NCBI RefSeq assembly: GCF_947495825.1
Contig: NZ_CANMAH010000001.1
Location: 310,001-374,000 of the forward strand
Length of the DNA: 64,000 nucleotides
DNA from: an uncultured Psychrobacter sp.
Lineage (GTDB): Bacteria > Pseudomonadota > Gammaproteobacteria > Pseudomonadales > Moraxellaceae
Reading direction: 5' to 3'
Positions 54,839-63,398 of this stretch are shown here, piece by piece; position 1 is the first letter of the stretch, and every line of letters starts with the position of its first letter. The position numbers and the translations under genes are program-made. Under the pieces are notes generated by a model that ran no database searches, was not told the DNA's origin, and saw only the letters and a list, made by a program, of their open reading frames with translations.

Positions 54839-56458
54839 ATGTCTCGTACTGAGCCCGTGCCAGCTTCAAACCCTGCCAATACCGTTCAGCAAGTTACATT
54901 TCGTCTTATGCGTGAACTTGGTATGACCACGGTGTTTGGCAATCCTGGATCAACTGAGCTTAATTTTTTAAACAACTTTCCAGAAGACTTTGACTATGTG
55001 CTTGCTCTGCAAGAGGCGTCTGCTGTAGCAATGGCGGACGGCTTCGCTCAAGCCAGTAGCAATGCCGCATTTGTCAATTTACACTCAGCCGCAGGACTCG
55101 GTAATGCGCTGGGCAATATATACACCGCTTTTCGCAATCATGCACCACTGGTCATCACCGCAGGACAACAATCTCGCAGCATATTGCCATTTGCGCCCTA
55201 TTTAGGAGCAGAACAGGCGGCAGAATTTCCCAAGCCTCATGTTAAATGGAGCATTGAACCGGCGCGCGCTGAAGACGTGCCATTAGCAATCGCCCAAGCT
55301 TATCATATCGCTATGCAGCACCCACGCGGCCCAACCTTCGTATCTATCCCATCAGATGATTGGGACAAACCCACGGTTATGCCCAACTACTCTAAGACAA
55401 TTGGGGGCAGCACGCCAAGTGCAGATGCCATAGAGCAACTGCTGACAGCTATACAAAATAGTCAAAATTTGGCTTTGATAGTGGGATCAGATATTGACCG
55501 ACAAGGCGCGTTTGAATCGGCAATTATCCTTGCCGAGCGCTTGCAAGCTGAGGTATGGGAAGCGCCAAACTCTAGCCGAGCCAGCTTCCCTGAAGATCAT
55601 CCGCAGTTTGCAGGGTTTCTGCCGGCTCTACCAGAACAGCTCTCAGCAAAGCTTGCCGACTACGATGTCATTTTGGTGATTGGGGCACCTGTGTTTACCT
55701 TGCATCTGGCAGGGGATATGCCACTGTTTGACTCCAATATAGCGATTTATCAAATCACTGATGACCCGATGTATGCTGCGCTTGCATCAGCGACGACGAC
55801 GTTATTTGGCACTATGACGGATAGCATTCATGCTCTGCTAGAACAATTACCAACGAGCGACAAGACTCTAGTTACTGAGCCAATTCGTCCCCCTGCTCCA
55901 AAAGTGAGTGCCGCCACACCGATTCCAATTGAATATGCTATTGATGTACTTGCTCATGCTAGACCTGCTGACGCCATCATAGTGGAGGAAGCACCGTCCC
56001 ATCGTCCAGCCATTCAACGCTTTTTGCCTATTACTCAAGCAGGTGGGTTTTATACGATGGCGAGTGGCGGTCTAGGTTATGCCTTGCCTGCGGCAGTTGG
56101 GGTAGCGCTTGCGACGAGTAAGCGAGTAATTTGTGTGATTGGTGATGGCTCGTCGATGTACTCGATTCAGGCCATTTGGACGGCAGTGCAATTAAACTTA
56201 CCCCTCACTGTGATTGTGCTCAATAACTCAGGCTACGGAGCGATGCGCTCATTTAGCAAAATCATGCAAAGCCAAGCGATACCAGGTCTTGATTTGCCTG
56301 ATATTGATTTTGTGCAATTGGCTGAAAGTATGGGCTGTAATGCAGCTCGCGTAACTGAACACGAGCAATTGTCCGTAGCGATAAATAACGCATTAGCAAT
56401 GACTGGAAGTTATCTGTTGGAAGTGATCATTGACTCAGGTAGTGGCACAATTTATTGA
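54839..56458 (+). CDS. mdlC: Benzoylformate decarboxylase
   Basis: A 539-residue thiamine-diphosphate enzyme. ATG 54839 is chosen because AAGGA stands eight bases upstream; an ATG at 54830 overlaps that site. Landmarks: FGNPGSTELNFLNNFPEDF near residue 34 with the active-site serine, LALQEASAVAMADGFAQ near 56 with the cofactor glutamate, VNLHSAAGLGNALGNIYTAF near 77 with the active-site histidine, and the thiamine motif GDGSSMYSIQAIWTAVQ to NNSGYG near 435-468. These Ser, Glu and His are those of Pseudomonas MdlC. The enzyme converts benzoylformate to benzaldehyde in mandelate breakdown. No mandelate racemase or dehydrogenase is in the window. Confidence 0.9.
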   Translation: MSRTEPVPASNPANTVQQVTFRLMRELGMTTVFGNPGSTELNFLNNFPEDFDYVLALQEASAVAMADGFAQASSNAAFVNLHSAAGLGNALGNIYTAFRNHAPLVITAGQQSRSILPFAPYLGAEQAAEFPKPHVKWSIEPARAEDVPLAIAQAYHIAMQHPRGPTFVSIPSDDWDKPTVMPNYSKTIGGSTPSADAIEQLLTAIQNSQNLALIVGSDIDRQGAFESAIILAERLQAEVWEAPNSSRASFPEDHPQFAGFLPALPEQLSAKLADYDVILVIGAPVFTLHLAGDMPLFDSNIAIYQITDDPMYAALASATTTLFGTMTDSIHALLEQLPTSDKTLVTEPIRPPAPKVSAATPIPIEYAIDVLAHARPADAIIVEEAPSHRPAIQRFLPITQAGGFYTMASGGLGYALPAAVGVALATSKRVICVIGDGSSMYSIQAIWTAVQLNLPLTVIVLNNSGYGAMRSFSKIMQSQAIPGLDLPDIDFVQLAESMGCNAARVTEHEQLSVAINNALAMTGSYLLEVIIDSGSGTIY

Positions 56459-56935
56459 GCGTTCGTTAAATTGATGTTAGCTAAAAATCAAAGTGTTAAG
56501 AGGCTTGTTAAATGATGAGTCTCTTTTAAAACCAAATCTCACTAAGCGTATGCTTATTTAACAAGACTATTCATCCTTTTGTAAATAAATGTAAAAAAAT
56601 ATATTAACCTAAATAAGGTATTTTTCTGTATTACGTAATTTTTCTATAAACACATCTTAAAGAATAATAATCTGAGAGAAAAAATTTACCTGCCTGCTTT
56701 TCTATATTAATCAAAAATATAATTTAATCATCATTTAACATATACCTAAGATATTACGTAATTTGAAATTTACTTTAAAAATCAATGGTATTTTATTGCT
56801 CCAGCCTTGTTATACCTAGTGTCTTCCCAAGCAGTCATTGACATCTTATACTGAAATTCAACGTTTATGCCTAAGACAAGAATGTCGACGCATAGTGTTA
56901 CTTTCAATGCACTTACTCAATATCTGGAGTCAATC
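56459..56935. other. AT-rich gap with two ATTACGTAAT palindromes
   Basis: About 480 bases. An imperfect hairpin (56498-56527, AAGAGGCT / AGTCTCTT) may terminate mdlC. The perfect 10-base palindrome ATTACGTAAT occurs at 56630-56639 and again at 56753-56762, both extended to TATTACGTAATTT or TATTACGTAATTTT. No gene seen. Confidence 0.5.
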
Positions 56936-57022
56936 ATGGAACGACTTGCTACTTTAGAAGACCTCCCTAAAGAATATGCTGCTTATGCAAGCAGGCGCGC
57001 TGACGCCGATAGAAAAACCTGA
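56936..57022 (+). CDS. Possible 28-aa microprotein
   Basis: ATG 56936 with GGAG six bases upstream opens 28 codons (MERLATLEDLPKEYAAYASR, then RADADRKT). It is helical and charged. It lies in the intergenic region between mdlC and the convergent 154-aa gene, after the two palindromes. The ribosome site is good, but nothing else supports it; it may be a chance frame or a broken gene start. Confidence 0.3.
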   Translation: MERLATLEDLPKEYAAYASRRADADRKT

Positions 57023-57115
57023 GCGCCGAGTCTTGTTCTATCCTCTCTCAATATTTTTTAATATTTCAGCATAACTCTCGGCATACTATCAAGCACTTAG
57101 TAACCTGAGCGCTTC

Positions 57116-57568
57116 TTAAGCTTTGCTAGATTTTGGCAGCTCATACTCTACTTTCTCAGACACCTCATTACTCCAATCTGCGTCATCACAAGCAAAATCC
57201 ACCTCTGCTTGTAGGCGATGTTTAGGTAAAGGGTTGGTGCTATACGCTATCTCATACTTAATCTGCGCGATATCTTCTGCAAACGGTTCATAAGGCAATT
57301 CAAGTACCGCAAATAGCTTGGCTAAAAACTCGTCAGCCGTAAAATATTTGTCCATATAGCTATCATCAAGCCCAAGATAGCGATGACACAATACATGACG
57401 CAGGCGCTCACAAGCAGGTATAGTGTGCTTTAAAGGATACCCCATGGCTTTGATAATGTCCTGCGTACGCAGTTCAAGCATGTCTATTTGAGTAATAGCA
57501 TATTGCGCTAGAAGGTGACGCGGATGATAACGACGAGTATATTTAGATGGGCTGGTTGAGTGGCTCAT
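57116..57568 (-). CDS. Unrecognised 150-aa protein
   Basis: No family recognised. ATG 57568 follows AAGGTG at nine bases; a GTG four codons upstream (57580) with AGGA before it is an alternative. The product is acidic at its C-terminus and has a helical N-terminal core (HLLAQYAITQIDMLELRTQD, GYPLKHTIPACERLRHVLCH, YFTADEFLAKLFAVLELPYE), with no signal or membrane segment. The N-terminal pattern vaguely recalls a small helix-turn-helix protein, not enough to name one. Monocistronic and divergent from the 50-aa cysteine-pair frame. Confidence 0.65.
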   Translation of the reverse strand: MSHSTSPSKYTRRYHPRHLLAQYAITQIDMLELRTQDIIKAMGYPLKHTIPACERLRHVLCHRYLGLDDSYMDKYFTADEFLAKLFAVLELPYEPFAEDIAQIKYEIAYSTNPLPKHRLQAEVDFACDDADWSNEVSEKVEYELPKSSKA

Positions 57569-57650
57569 GATATTGAACACCTTAGATTCCTATAACTCCG
57601 ACAAAAAAGTATAAAATCAGGCACAAATGAGGATGTCGGAGTACAGGCTC

Positions 57651-57803
57651 ATGCGCTTTACCAGGATTGTTTTATATCGTGCTGGAAGTTGCAAGGTTTG
57701 TACGCCACCATTTATTATAGCCATGGCAAGCGATGTCAAAACTGTTAAACCCACGATAGTTGATGCAATGATAATAGCACATCAGCTGCTAAAAAATAAA
57801 TAG
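57651..57803 (+). CDS. Possible 50-aa CxxC microprotein
   Basis: ATG 57651 with GGAG nine bases upstream gives 50 codons: MRFTRIVLYRAGSCKVCTPP followed by a helical end (DAMIIAHQLLKNK). The CKVC pair after a beta-like strand recalls a shortened thioredoxin/glutaredoxin active site, or a small zinc or iron knuckle. It is too short for a full thioredoxin fold. Frame bias and the ribosome site support it moderately. Divergent from the 154-aa gene; SotB follows after 260 bases. Confidence 0.4.
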   Translation: MRFTRIVLYRAGSCKVCTPPFIIAMASDVKTVKPTIVDAMIIAHQLLKNK

Positions 57804-58068
57804 CATTAGCTGTGCTTCTTTTGATGGAGTTACTAGCCTACACTATATAGTGATAATCAACTGATTAACACGTATTAGCAAAAAAGCCCTTTAACTAATG
57901 TCACGGTCTTGGTATCTTGCCTCGCCATTCTTATATTACCAAAGGTGTTTACCACACAGCATTTTTTACCCCTTTATTGGCTAATCTTCTTATCGTATTA
58001 GGGCTTGTCCTCATTTTTGTTATTTATCGAGTGAGGACACGCTCTAGCATTTTCTTGTATTGGATCTT

Positions 58069-59268
58069 ATGAAACACAACATTGAGGCGAGCCCAGATGC
58101 TCGCCGGACTCAGTATTTTCAAGTATTTTTGATGGGTGTCAGCGCCTTTATTATGAATACTACAGAATTTGTCCCCGTCGCCCTACTCAGTGACATTGCC
58201 CAAGATTTTTCTATTACCACTGCCGAGACTGGTTGGATGCTGACGCTGTATGCGTGGATCGTCGCTGCCATGTCATTGCCGCTGATGCTGCTGACCAGTC
58301 GCTTTGAGCGTAAAAGCTTACTCTTGGCATTGTTTGCAGTATTTATCGCCAGTCATGTACTGTCAGTATTTGCATGGAGCTTTGATGTGCTGCTGATCAG
58401 CCGAGTAGGTATCGCGCTATCGCATGCGATATTCTGGTCCATTACGGCCGCAATCGCCATACGCGTGGCACCAGAAGGCAAAAAGGCACTAGCGCTTAGC
58501 GTACTTGCGACAGGTACGTCATTGGCCATGGTATTAGGGGTGCCATTGGGGCGCTTGGTCGGTCAATGGTTTGGCTGGCGCGCGACATTTGGCGGTATTG
58601 GCGGTATTGCCTTTATCGTATTTATGCTGCAAATGAGACTATTGCCAACATTGCCCAGTATGTTTGAAGGCTCTTTTCGAAAAATTCCAGAGCTACTAAA
58701 AAACCCATTATTGGTCTGTCTGTACTTGCTCATCCTACTAGTCTTTACCGCTCACTATAGCGCTTATTCTTATATTGAACCGTTTATGCGTCAGGTCGGC
58801 TCAGTCAGTGAGAACTCAGCCACTTTTGTACTATTATTATTCGGTGTCGCAGGGATTGCCGGCAGTGTCATATTTAGCCGTTGGGGTGATAGATTTAACA
58901 CACGGCTGATGCTGATATCGACGATCCTGATGCTTTTCTCTATGCTGGTGCTGTTATTCGTCGTGACTTCCGTTTGGGCGCTCAGCCTAATTGCCTTGTT
59001 ATGGGGCGCAGCGCTGATGCTACTGATTATCTCCATGCAGGCCAAAGTCATCATGGTCGATGTCAATGCGCAAGACATGCTGATGTCAATGTTTTCGGGT
59101 ATTATCAACTTAGGGATTGGTACGGGTGCGCTCTTTGGTGGATACACGGTGACGCATTTGTCTCTCTCAAGCGTGGGCTATGTCGGCGCGGCCATCGCTA
59201 GTGCGGCGCTGCTACTGATGCTATTTATGATAAAACGCTTTCCTGAGTTAAGTAGAAGACTCGGTTAG
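58069..59268 (+). CDS. sotB: SotB-like MFS sugar/drug efflux transporter
   Basis: A 399-residue, twelve-helix major facilitator. ATG 58069 is used; a TTG three codons earlier is possible. The SotB branch is visible in SAFIMNTTEFVPVALLSDIA near residue 27, TGWMLTLYAWIVAAMSLPLM near 58, and VPLGRLVGQWFGWRATFGGI near 163. SotB exports arabinose/IPTG-like sugars in E. coli, though actual substrates vary. It stands alone, followed by a terminator. It has no operator of the type seen before the next MFS gene, so it is probably outside that regulon. Confidence 0.88.
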   Translation: MKHNIEASPDARRTQYFQVFLMGVSAFIMNTTEFVPVALLSDIAQDFSITTAETGWMLTLYAWIVAAMSLPLMLLTSRFERKSLLLALFAVFIASHVLSVFAWSFDVLLISRVGIALSHAIFWSITAAIAIRVAPEGKKALALSVLATGTSLAMVLGVPLGRLVGQWFGWRATFGGIGGIAFIVFMLQMRLLPTLPSMFEGSFRKIPELLKNPLLVCLYLLILLVFTAHYSAYSYIEPFMRQVGSVSENSATFVLLLFGVAGIAGSVIFSRWGDRFNTRLMLISTILMLFSMLVLLFVVTSVWALSLIALLWGAALMLLIISMQAKVIMVDVNAQDMLMSMFSGIINLGIGTGALFGGYTVTHLSLSSVGYVGAAIASAALLLMLFMIKRFPELSRRLG

Positions 59269-59298
59269 CTAAAAAGGCAAAGTTAAAGAAGAGTAGTT

Positions 59299-59334
59299 AA
59301 AATGCCAGCCACTTAAATGGGTTGGCATTTTTTT
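59299..59334 (+). terminator. Terminator after sotB
   Basis: AAAATGCCA pairs with TGGCATTTT, with additional G-T pairs inside, followed by seven or more T. Confidence 0.8.
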
Positions 59335-59386
59335 ATGCTACTCGTCACTATATCTTAGCAATTTACATAAACCTTTATAACTTCTA

Positions 59387-59415
59387 TTGAACGAGTGTTC
59401 AGGCAAGGCTATACT
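59387..59415 (+). promoter_or_regulatory. Promoter with overlapping TetR-type operator, upstream of the MFS gene
   Basis: -35 TTGAAC at 59387-59392, 17-base spacer, -10 TATACT at 59410-59415. The palindrome TGAACGAGTGTTCA (59388-59401) overlaps the -35 box. The same design recurs at 60913-60941, and a TetR gene ends the cluster, so repression by that protein is likely. Confidence 0.7.
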
Positions 59416-59468
59416 CAGTGCTATCGGACTCGTTTGTACTGCATCAAACACACAAGGATAAGTGTAAA

Positions 59469-59582
59469 ATGGACAATCTTTCAAGCCAAATAGCTACGTC
59501 ATTCGGTTTATCTTTATCTACCCTTCGTATTGTGAGCGCGACATTCACCTTCTTCGTCCACTCGGAGAAACACAATGCCTGA
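59469..59582 (+). CDS. Possible 37-aa leader peptide overlapping the MFS start
   Basis: ATG 59469 with AAGGA about eight bases upstream opens 37 codons, ending in a TGA that overlaps the MFS start (59575) by eight bases. The product starts MDNLSSQIATSFGLSLSTLR. The long 5' leader (about 150 bases from the predicted promoter) has room for it. Overlap suggests translational coupling, but a chance frame cannot be excluded. Confidence 0.35.
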   Translation: MDNLSSQIATSFGLSLSTLRIVSATFTFFVHSEKHNA

Positions 59583-60834
59583 GGACATTATTCAACAAGA
59601 TAAAGCTCGTACACCTCCTATCAGACTAGGCAGATTAAATTATGCTTGGATCGTGGCTGCGACAGGCTCTATAGCGATGTTTTGCGGGCTTGGCTTAGGA
59701 CGATTTGCATTTGGCATGCTATTACCATCGATGTCGGCTTCTTTGGGACTCAATTACACCCAAAGCGGAATATTGGGATTTGCCAACCTGATAGGCTATC
59801 TTGTCGCTGTGCTTTTAAGTCCGCTTATTCTACCTAGGTTTGGTACTCGAATCACTGGTACTGCCAGCCTTCTCTTAATCGCTGTCTCTATGCTTGGTAT
59901 GGCTTTTACCACAAGCTTCCCCCTACTTTGTGCTCTTTACGTATTGACTGGTATTGGTAGTGGCGGCGTGGTCTTACCGATGATGAGCGTCATGTCGCAT
60001 TGGTTTTTCCCATCGCATCGTGGCCTTGCTTTAGGACTGGTCATGGCTGGCCCTGGCTTTGGCATTATTCTATCGGGCTTTGTCGTTCCAAAGCTATTGC
60101 CATTTTTTAGCTTACTGTCTTGGCAGACAGGCTGGCTGATTTTTGCCATTATCAACATCGTGGTGGCGTGCCTTACCTTTACGCTAATCCGTAATCATCC
60201 AGACGATATCATGCACACTCCTTTTGGACGTGTACCCACTTTACCCGTAAAAAACAAGAAAAAACTGGAGCGCAGTAACATCAAGCTACTGGTACATTTA
60301 GGCGTTATCTTTGCTATCTATGGCGCAACCTATATGGTTTACGTGACCTTTATCGTAACCAGCATGGTGGGCTCTTATCAGCTGAGCGAAGCGACTGCTG
60401 GCGGTATTTGGGCATGGATTGGTCTACTGAGTGTCTTTTCAGGCATGCTCTTTGGCTGGATCTCCGACCATATCGGCCGCCGTCTTGGTCTGGCGCTGGC
60501 TTTTTTCTTCCTTGCTATCGCTTATTTGTTAGTCGGCTTGACAGATTGGACGTTAGGGCTGTATTTGTCCATTATCCTGTTTGGCTTAGTGGTCTGGAGC
60601 GTGCCTGTCATTATGGCGGCCTGTGCTGGCGATTATTTCGGGCCTGCAGCGGCGGCAAGTGCGCTCGCCGCGCTGACTTTTGCCTTTTCGGGCGGTCAAG
60701 CGCTTGGACCAGTAGCGGCAGGCTATCTTGCAGAGCTTACTGGCGACTTTAGCATCAGTTATATGGTCTCTGGCATTGCCGCCTTTGTCGCCATTGGACT
60801 TGCCTTATTATTACGTCCACAAAAATCTGCTTAG
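59575..60834 (+). CDS. MFS transporter in the TetR/GST cluster
   Basis: A 419-residue, twelve-helix transporter. It starts at ATG 59575 with GGAG upstream. The first helix region reads GLGLGRFAFGMLLPSMSASL near residue 40, the motif-A-like loop FGWISDHIGRRLGLALAFFF near 300 is intact, and a second signature HWFFPSHRGLALGLVMAGPG lies near 142. It belongs to the YbfB/YjiJ-like or organic-acid branch. Followed after 150 bases by a GST with the same operator, so it is probably the efflux or uptake partner for a compound handled by the two GSTs. Substrate unknown. Confidence 0.88.
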   Translation: MPEDIIQQDKARTPPIRLGRLNYAWIVAATGSIAMFCGLGLGRFAFGMLLPSMSASLGLNYTQSGILGFANLIGYLVAVLLSPLILPRFGTRITGTASLLLIAVSMLGMAFTTSFPLLCALYVLTGIGSGGVVLPMMSVMSHWFFPSHRGLALGLVMAGPGFGIILSGFVVPKLLPFFSLLSWQTGWLIFAIINIVVACLTFTLIRNHPDDIMHTPFGRVPTLPVKNKKKLERSNIKLLVHLGVIFAIYGATYMVYVTFIVTSMVGSYQLSEATAGGIWAWIGLLSVFSGMLFGWISDHIGRRLGLALAFFFLAIAYLLVGLTDWTLGLYLSIILFGLVVWSVPVIMAACAGDYFGPAAAASALAALTFAFSGGQALGPVAAGYLAELTGDFSISYMVSGIAAFVAIGLALLLRPQKSA

Positions 60835-60912
60835 TCTGCTTAGCAAAAGGCTTTTTTATAGTTAGCGCCAATAAAATAAACGATTGCTCAAACTATATTT
60901 TTCAAACCATAC

Positions 60913-60941
60913 TTGAACGGTCGTTCATTTATGTTTATAGT
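60913..60941 (+). promoter_or_regulatory. Promoter with overlapping TetR-type operator, upstream of the first GST
   Basis: -35 TTGAAC at 60913-60918, 17-base spacer, -10 TATAGT at 60936-60941. The palindrome TGAACGGTCGTTCA (60914-60927, six-base arms) overlaps the -35 box exactly as at 59388. Confidence 0.75.
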
Positions 60942-60984
60942 GGCCTAAGACCTACCAAACCCTTCACGCTTTTAGGACACTACT

Positions 60985-61677
60985 ATGCTTAAGTTTTATT
61001 TTCACCAAACCCCAAACCCTATGAAAGTAGCACTTTATCTGATGGAGACAGGCCTATCGTACGAGCTGATGCCCATAGATACGATGAAAGGTGAGCAGCA
61101 TACGCCTGAGTACCGCGCTATCAACCCAAATGGTAAAACGCCCGCTATCGAAGATGATGGCAACCGTGTCTTTGATTCGACGGCTATCTTGATGTACTTG
61201 GCTGAAAAAACAGGCAAGCTTGCAGGTCAGCCAGAAGATAGAGGCGAGATGCTGTCGTGGCTCATGTTTATCGCGACAGGCTTGGGCCCGTTTTCTGGTC
61301 AATCTGTGCATTTTAGACATAAAGCACCAGAAAAAGTTCCTTATGCGATCAATCGCTATCTTCGTGAAGCAGAACGTCATTATGAGGTGTTAGATAAGCA
61401 CATGGAAGGCCGTGAATATCTGGTTGGTGACGACTACTCTATTGCCGATATCTCCGCGTGGGGCTGGGTCGATAAGGCAACGTTTGTATTGGGCGAAGAA
61501 GGGCTGGACAATTATCCTAACCTCAAACGCTGGTTTGCTCGTATAAACGCTCGTCCTGCGGTAGATAAAGCGCGCAATATCGCTAAAGACGTTCAGTTCA
61601 AATCTGATTTTGATGACGCCGCTGCTCGTGCGCTGTATCCACAAAACTTTGCGAAAAACACTGAATATAATAGTTAA
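60985..61677 (+). CDS. Glutathione S-transferase (YfcG/Ure2p-like)
   Basis: A 230-residue GST. The N-terminal thioredoxin fold has FHQTPNPMKVALYLMETGL near residue 6, the glutathione loop NPNGKTPAIEDDGN near 47, and VFDSTAILMYLAEKTGKLAG near 62. The C-terminal helical domain has YSIADISAWGWVDKA near 152. The NPxK and Asn-rich site (no catalytic Cys) fits the nu/Ure2p group with disulfide-bond reductase activity, as in YfcG/YghU. TAGGA stands nine bases upstream of ATG. It has its own operator-promoter. The YghU-type gene follows 175 bases later. Confidence 0.9.
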   Translation: MLKFYFHQTPNPMKVALYLMETGLSYELMPIDTMKGEQHTPEYRAINPNGKTPAIEDDGNRVFDSTAILMYLAEKTGKLAGQPEDRGEMLSWLMFIATGLGPFSGQSVHFRHKAPEKVPYAINRYLREAERHYEVLDKHMEGREYLVGDDYSIADISAWGWVDKATFVLGEEGLDNYPNLKRWFARINARPAVDKARNIAKDVQFKSDFDDAAARALYPQNFAKNTEYNS

Positions 61678-61852
61678 TAAATAAAATAGATACACTGGAA
61701 GAATACGCGAGACTGGTACAAATTTTTCTTGCGTGCTGTGCCTAGCCGCTCGATGCTGCAAAAAATATGTACTAGTCTCGCTGTGTTTATTTTATAAAAC
61801 CTTGACCGTAATAGTAGTCATAAAAGTAGCCATAACAAAAATAGGAATAATA

Positions 61853-62710
61853 ATGGAAAACCAATATGTACCCCCAAAAGTCTGGACGCATGACGCAGAG
61901 AGTGGCGGTAAATGGGCCAGTGTGAATCGCCCCGTTTCAGGCGCTACCCATGAAAAAGCATTACCAGTAGGCAAACATGCTTTTCAGCTGTACTCAATGG
62001 GCACGCCCAATGGTCAAAAAGTCACCATCATGCTAGAAGAGCTGCTGGCACTGGGCAAAAACGCAGAATATGACGCTCATATGATTAATATTGGTGAAGG
62101 CGATCAGTTTTCATCAGGCTTTGTCGATATTAATCCTAACTCTAAAATCCCCGCCCTCGTCGACTACTCTGGTACTGAGCCTGAAGCGGTATTTGAATCT
62201 GCTTCTATTTTGCTTTATCTTGCAGAAAAGTTTGGGGCCTTGTTACCTGAAAAAGGCAGCAAACGCACCCAAGTGTTTAATTGGCTGTTTTGGCTACATG
62301 GTTCCGCGCCCTACTTAGGCGGCGGTTTTGGGCATTTTTACGCTTATGCACCCGAAAAGTTTGAATATGCCATCAACCGCTTTACGATGGAGACTAAGCG
62401 CCAGTTAGATGTACTCGATAAGCAATTGGCTAAAAATGAATTTATCGCGGGTGACGAGTATAGTATCGCTGACATTGCCACGTGGCCTTGGTATGGCAAT
62501 TTAGTAATAGGCAATCAGTATGAGGCCAAGGACTTTTTGCAAGTCGATGATTACACCCATGTGCAGCGCTGGGCTAATGCCATCTTAGCGCGACCAGCCG
62601 TACAACGTGGCCGTATCGTTAATCGCACTCACGGCGAACAATGGGAGCAATTAGAAAATCGTCATAGTGCAGCAGATATCGATAAAGTGTTATTATTGAA
62701 GCCTAAATGA
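61853..62710 (+). CDS. yghU: YghU-like glutathione S-transferase
   Basis: A 285-residue nu-class GST. ATG 61853, with AGGAAT upstream, gives MENQYVPPKVWTHDAESGGK, the YghU opening (E. coli YghU is 288 aa); the longer frame from 61733 is rejected. YghU features are seen: the N-terminal extension PVGKHAFQLYSMGTPNGQKV near 43, DINPNSKIPALVDYSG near 95, ESASILLYLAEKFG near 118, and IADIATWPWYGNLV near 205. YghU reduces disulfides using two glutathiones. The stop is near-adjacent to the tetR gene. Confidence 0.93.
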   Translation: MENQYVPPKVWTHDAESGGKWASVNRPVSGATHEKALPVGKHAFQLYSMGTPNGQKVTIMLEELLALGKNAEYDAHMINIGEGDQFSSGFVDINPNSKIPALVDYSGTEPEAVFESASILLYLAEKFGALLPEKGSKRTQVFNWLFWLHGSAPYLGGGFGHFYAYAPEKFEYAINRFTMETKRQLDVLDKQLAKNEFIAGDEYSIADIATWPWYGNLVIGNQYEAKDFLQVDDYTHVQRWANAILARPAVQRGRIVNRTHGEQWEQLENRHSAADIDKVLLLKPK

Positions 62711-62727
62711 CTGTTAAGGTGAGTACG

Positions 62728-63330
62728 ATGAGTGCACAAGCAAAGTTTAATCGTGACGAGGTCATCGAAAAAGCCAAAAATCTCTACTGGGAAAAAGGCT
62801 ATCACGCTACCTCTATGAGAAACTTGCAAGATGTGGTGGATATGCGTCCTGGGAGTATTTATGCCGCTTTTGGTAATAAAGACAATCTGTTTAAAGAGGC
62901 TTTAAACCGTTATGCCCAGCAAGGGGCTGCCAATCTTGCCAACAGTATCGCTCAAGAAAAAACCGTGCTGGATGGTTTAAAGCGTTTTATTCGTAGTGTG
63001 ACCATTTGTAGTAAAGGTACTGCTTATAGTAAAGACGCTGCGCCAAGCGGCATGTGCATGGTGGTCAAAACCATTGGTGAGCTGACGCAAAATGACAGTC
63101 CAGAACTGCTAAGCTATGCCACTAGCATCTTAGAACGGGTGGAAGCCTCTTTTGTGAAGGCCTTTGAACAAGCCATCGATAATGGTGAGATTAGCTCTGA
63201 TAAAGACCCCGCTGAACTGGCGCGCTACTTCCAGATTCAGCTCATAGGCTTAAGAACTTACGCGCAAGTGAGTCACGATACTGCTGCGGTTGATCAGTAC
63301 ATTGATGGTATCTTTGAGACACTGTTATAA
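62728..63330 (+). CDS. TetR/AcrR-family transcriptional repressor
   Basis: A 200-residue repressor. ATG 62728 is chosen, with AAGGTGAG four bases upstream; an ATG at 62707 overlapping the yghU stop is an alternative. The N-terminal helix-turn-helix is typical: VIEKAKNLYWEKGYHATSMR, then NLQDVVDMRPGSIYAAFGNK. The C-terminal ligand domain contains a cysteine-bearing stretch (SVTICSKGTAYSKDAAPSGM, then CMVVKTIGEL), which could sense an electrophile. Last gene of the MFS-GST-GST group, it probably binds the two TGAAC/GTTCA palindromes upstream. This fits control of detoxification by a reactive compound, as for NemR-type repressors. Confidence 0.9.
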   Translation: MSAQAKFNRDEVIEKAKNLYWEKGYHATSMRNLQDVVDMRPGSIYAAFGNKDNLFKEALNRYAQQGAANLANSIAQEKTVLDGLKRFIRSVTICSKGTAYSKDAAPSGMCMVVKTIGELTQNDSPELLSYATSILERVEASFVKAFEQAIDNGEISSDKDPAELARYFQIQLIGLRTYAQVSHDTAAVDQYIDGIFETLL

Positions 63331-63398
63331 GAATGCCTGTTTTATAAAAGTGCCTGTTTTTTATAAACTAGCTTTTTTTCACCTATGTACTTTTTTGC

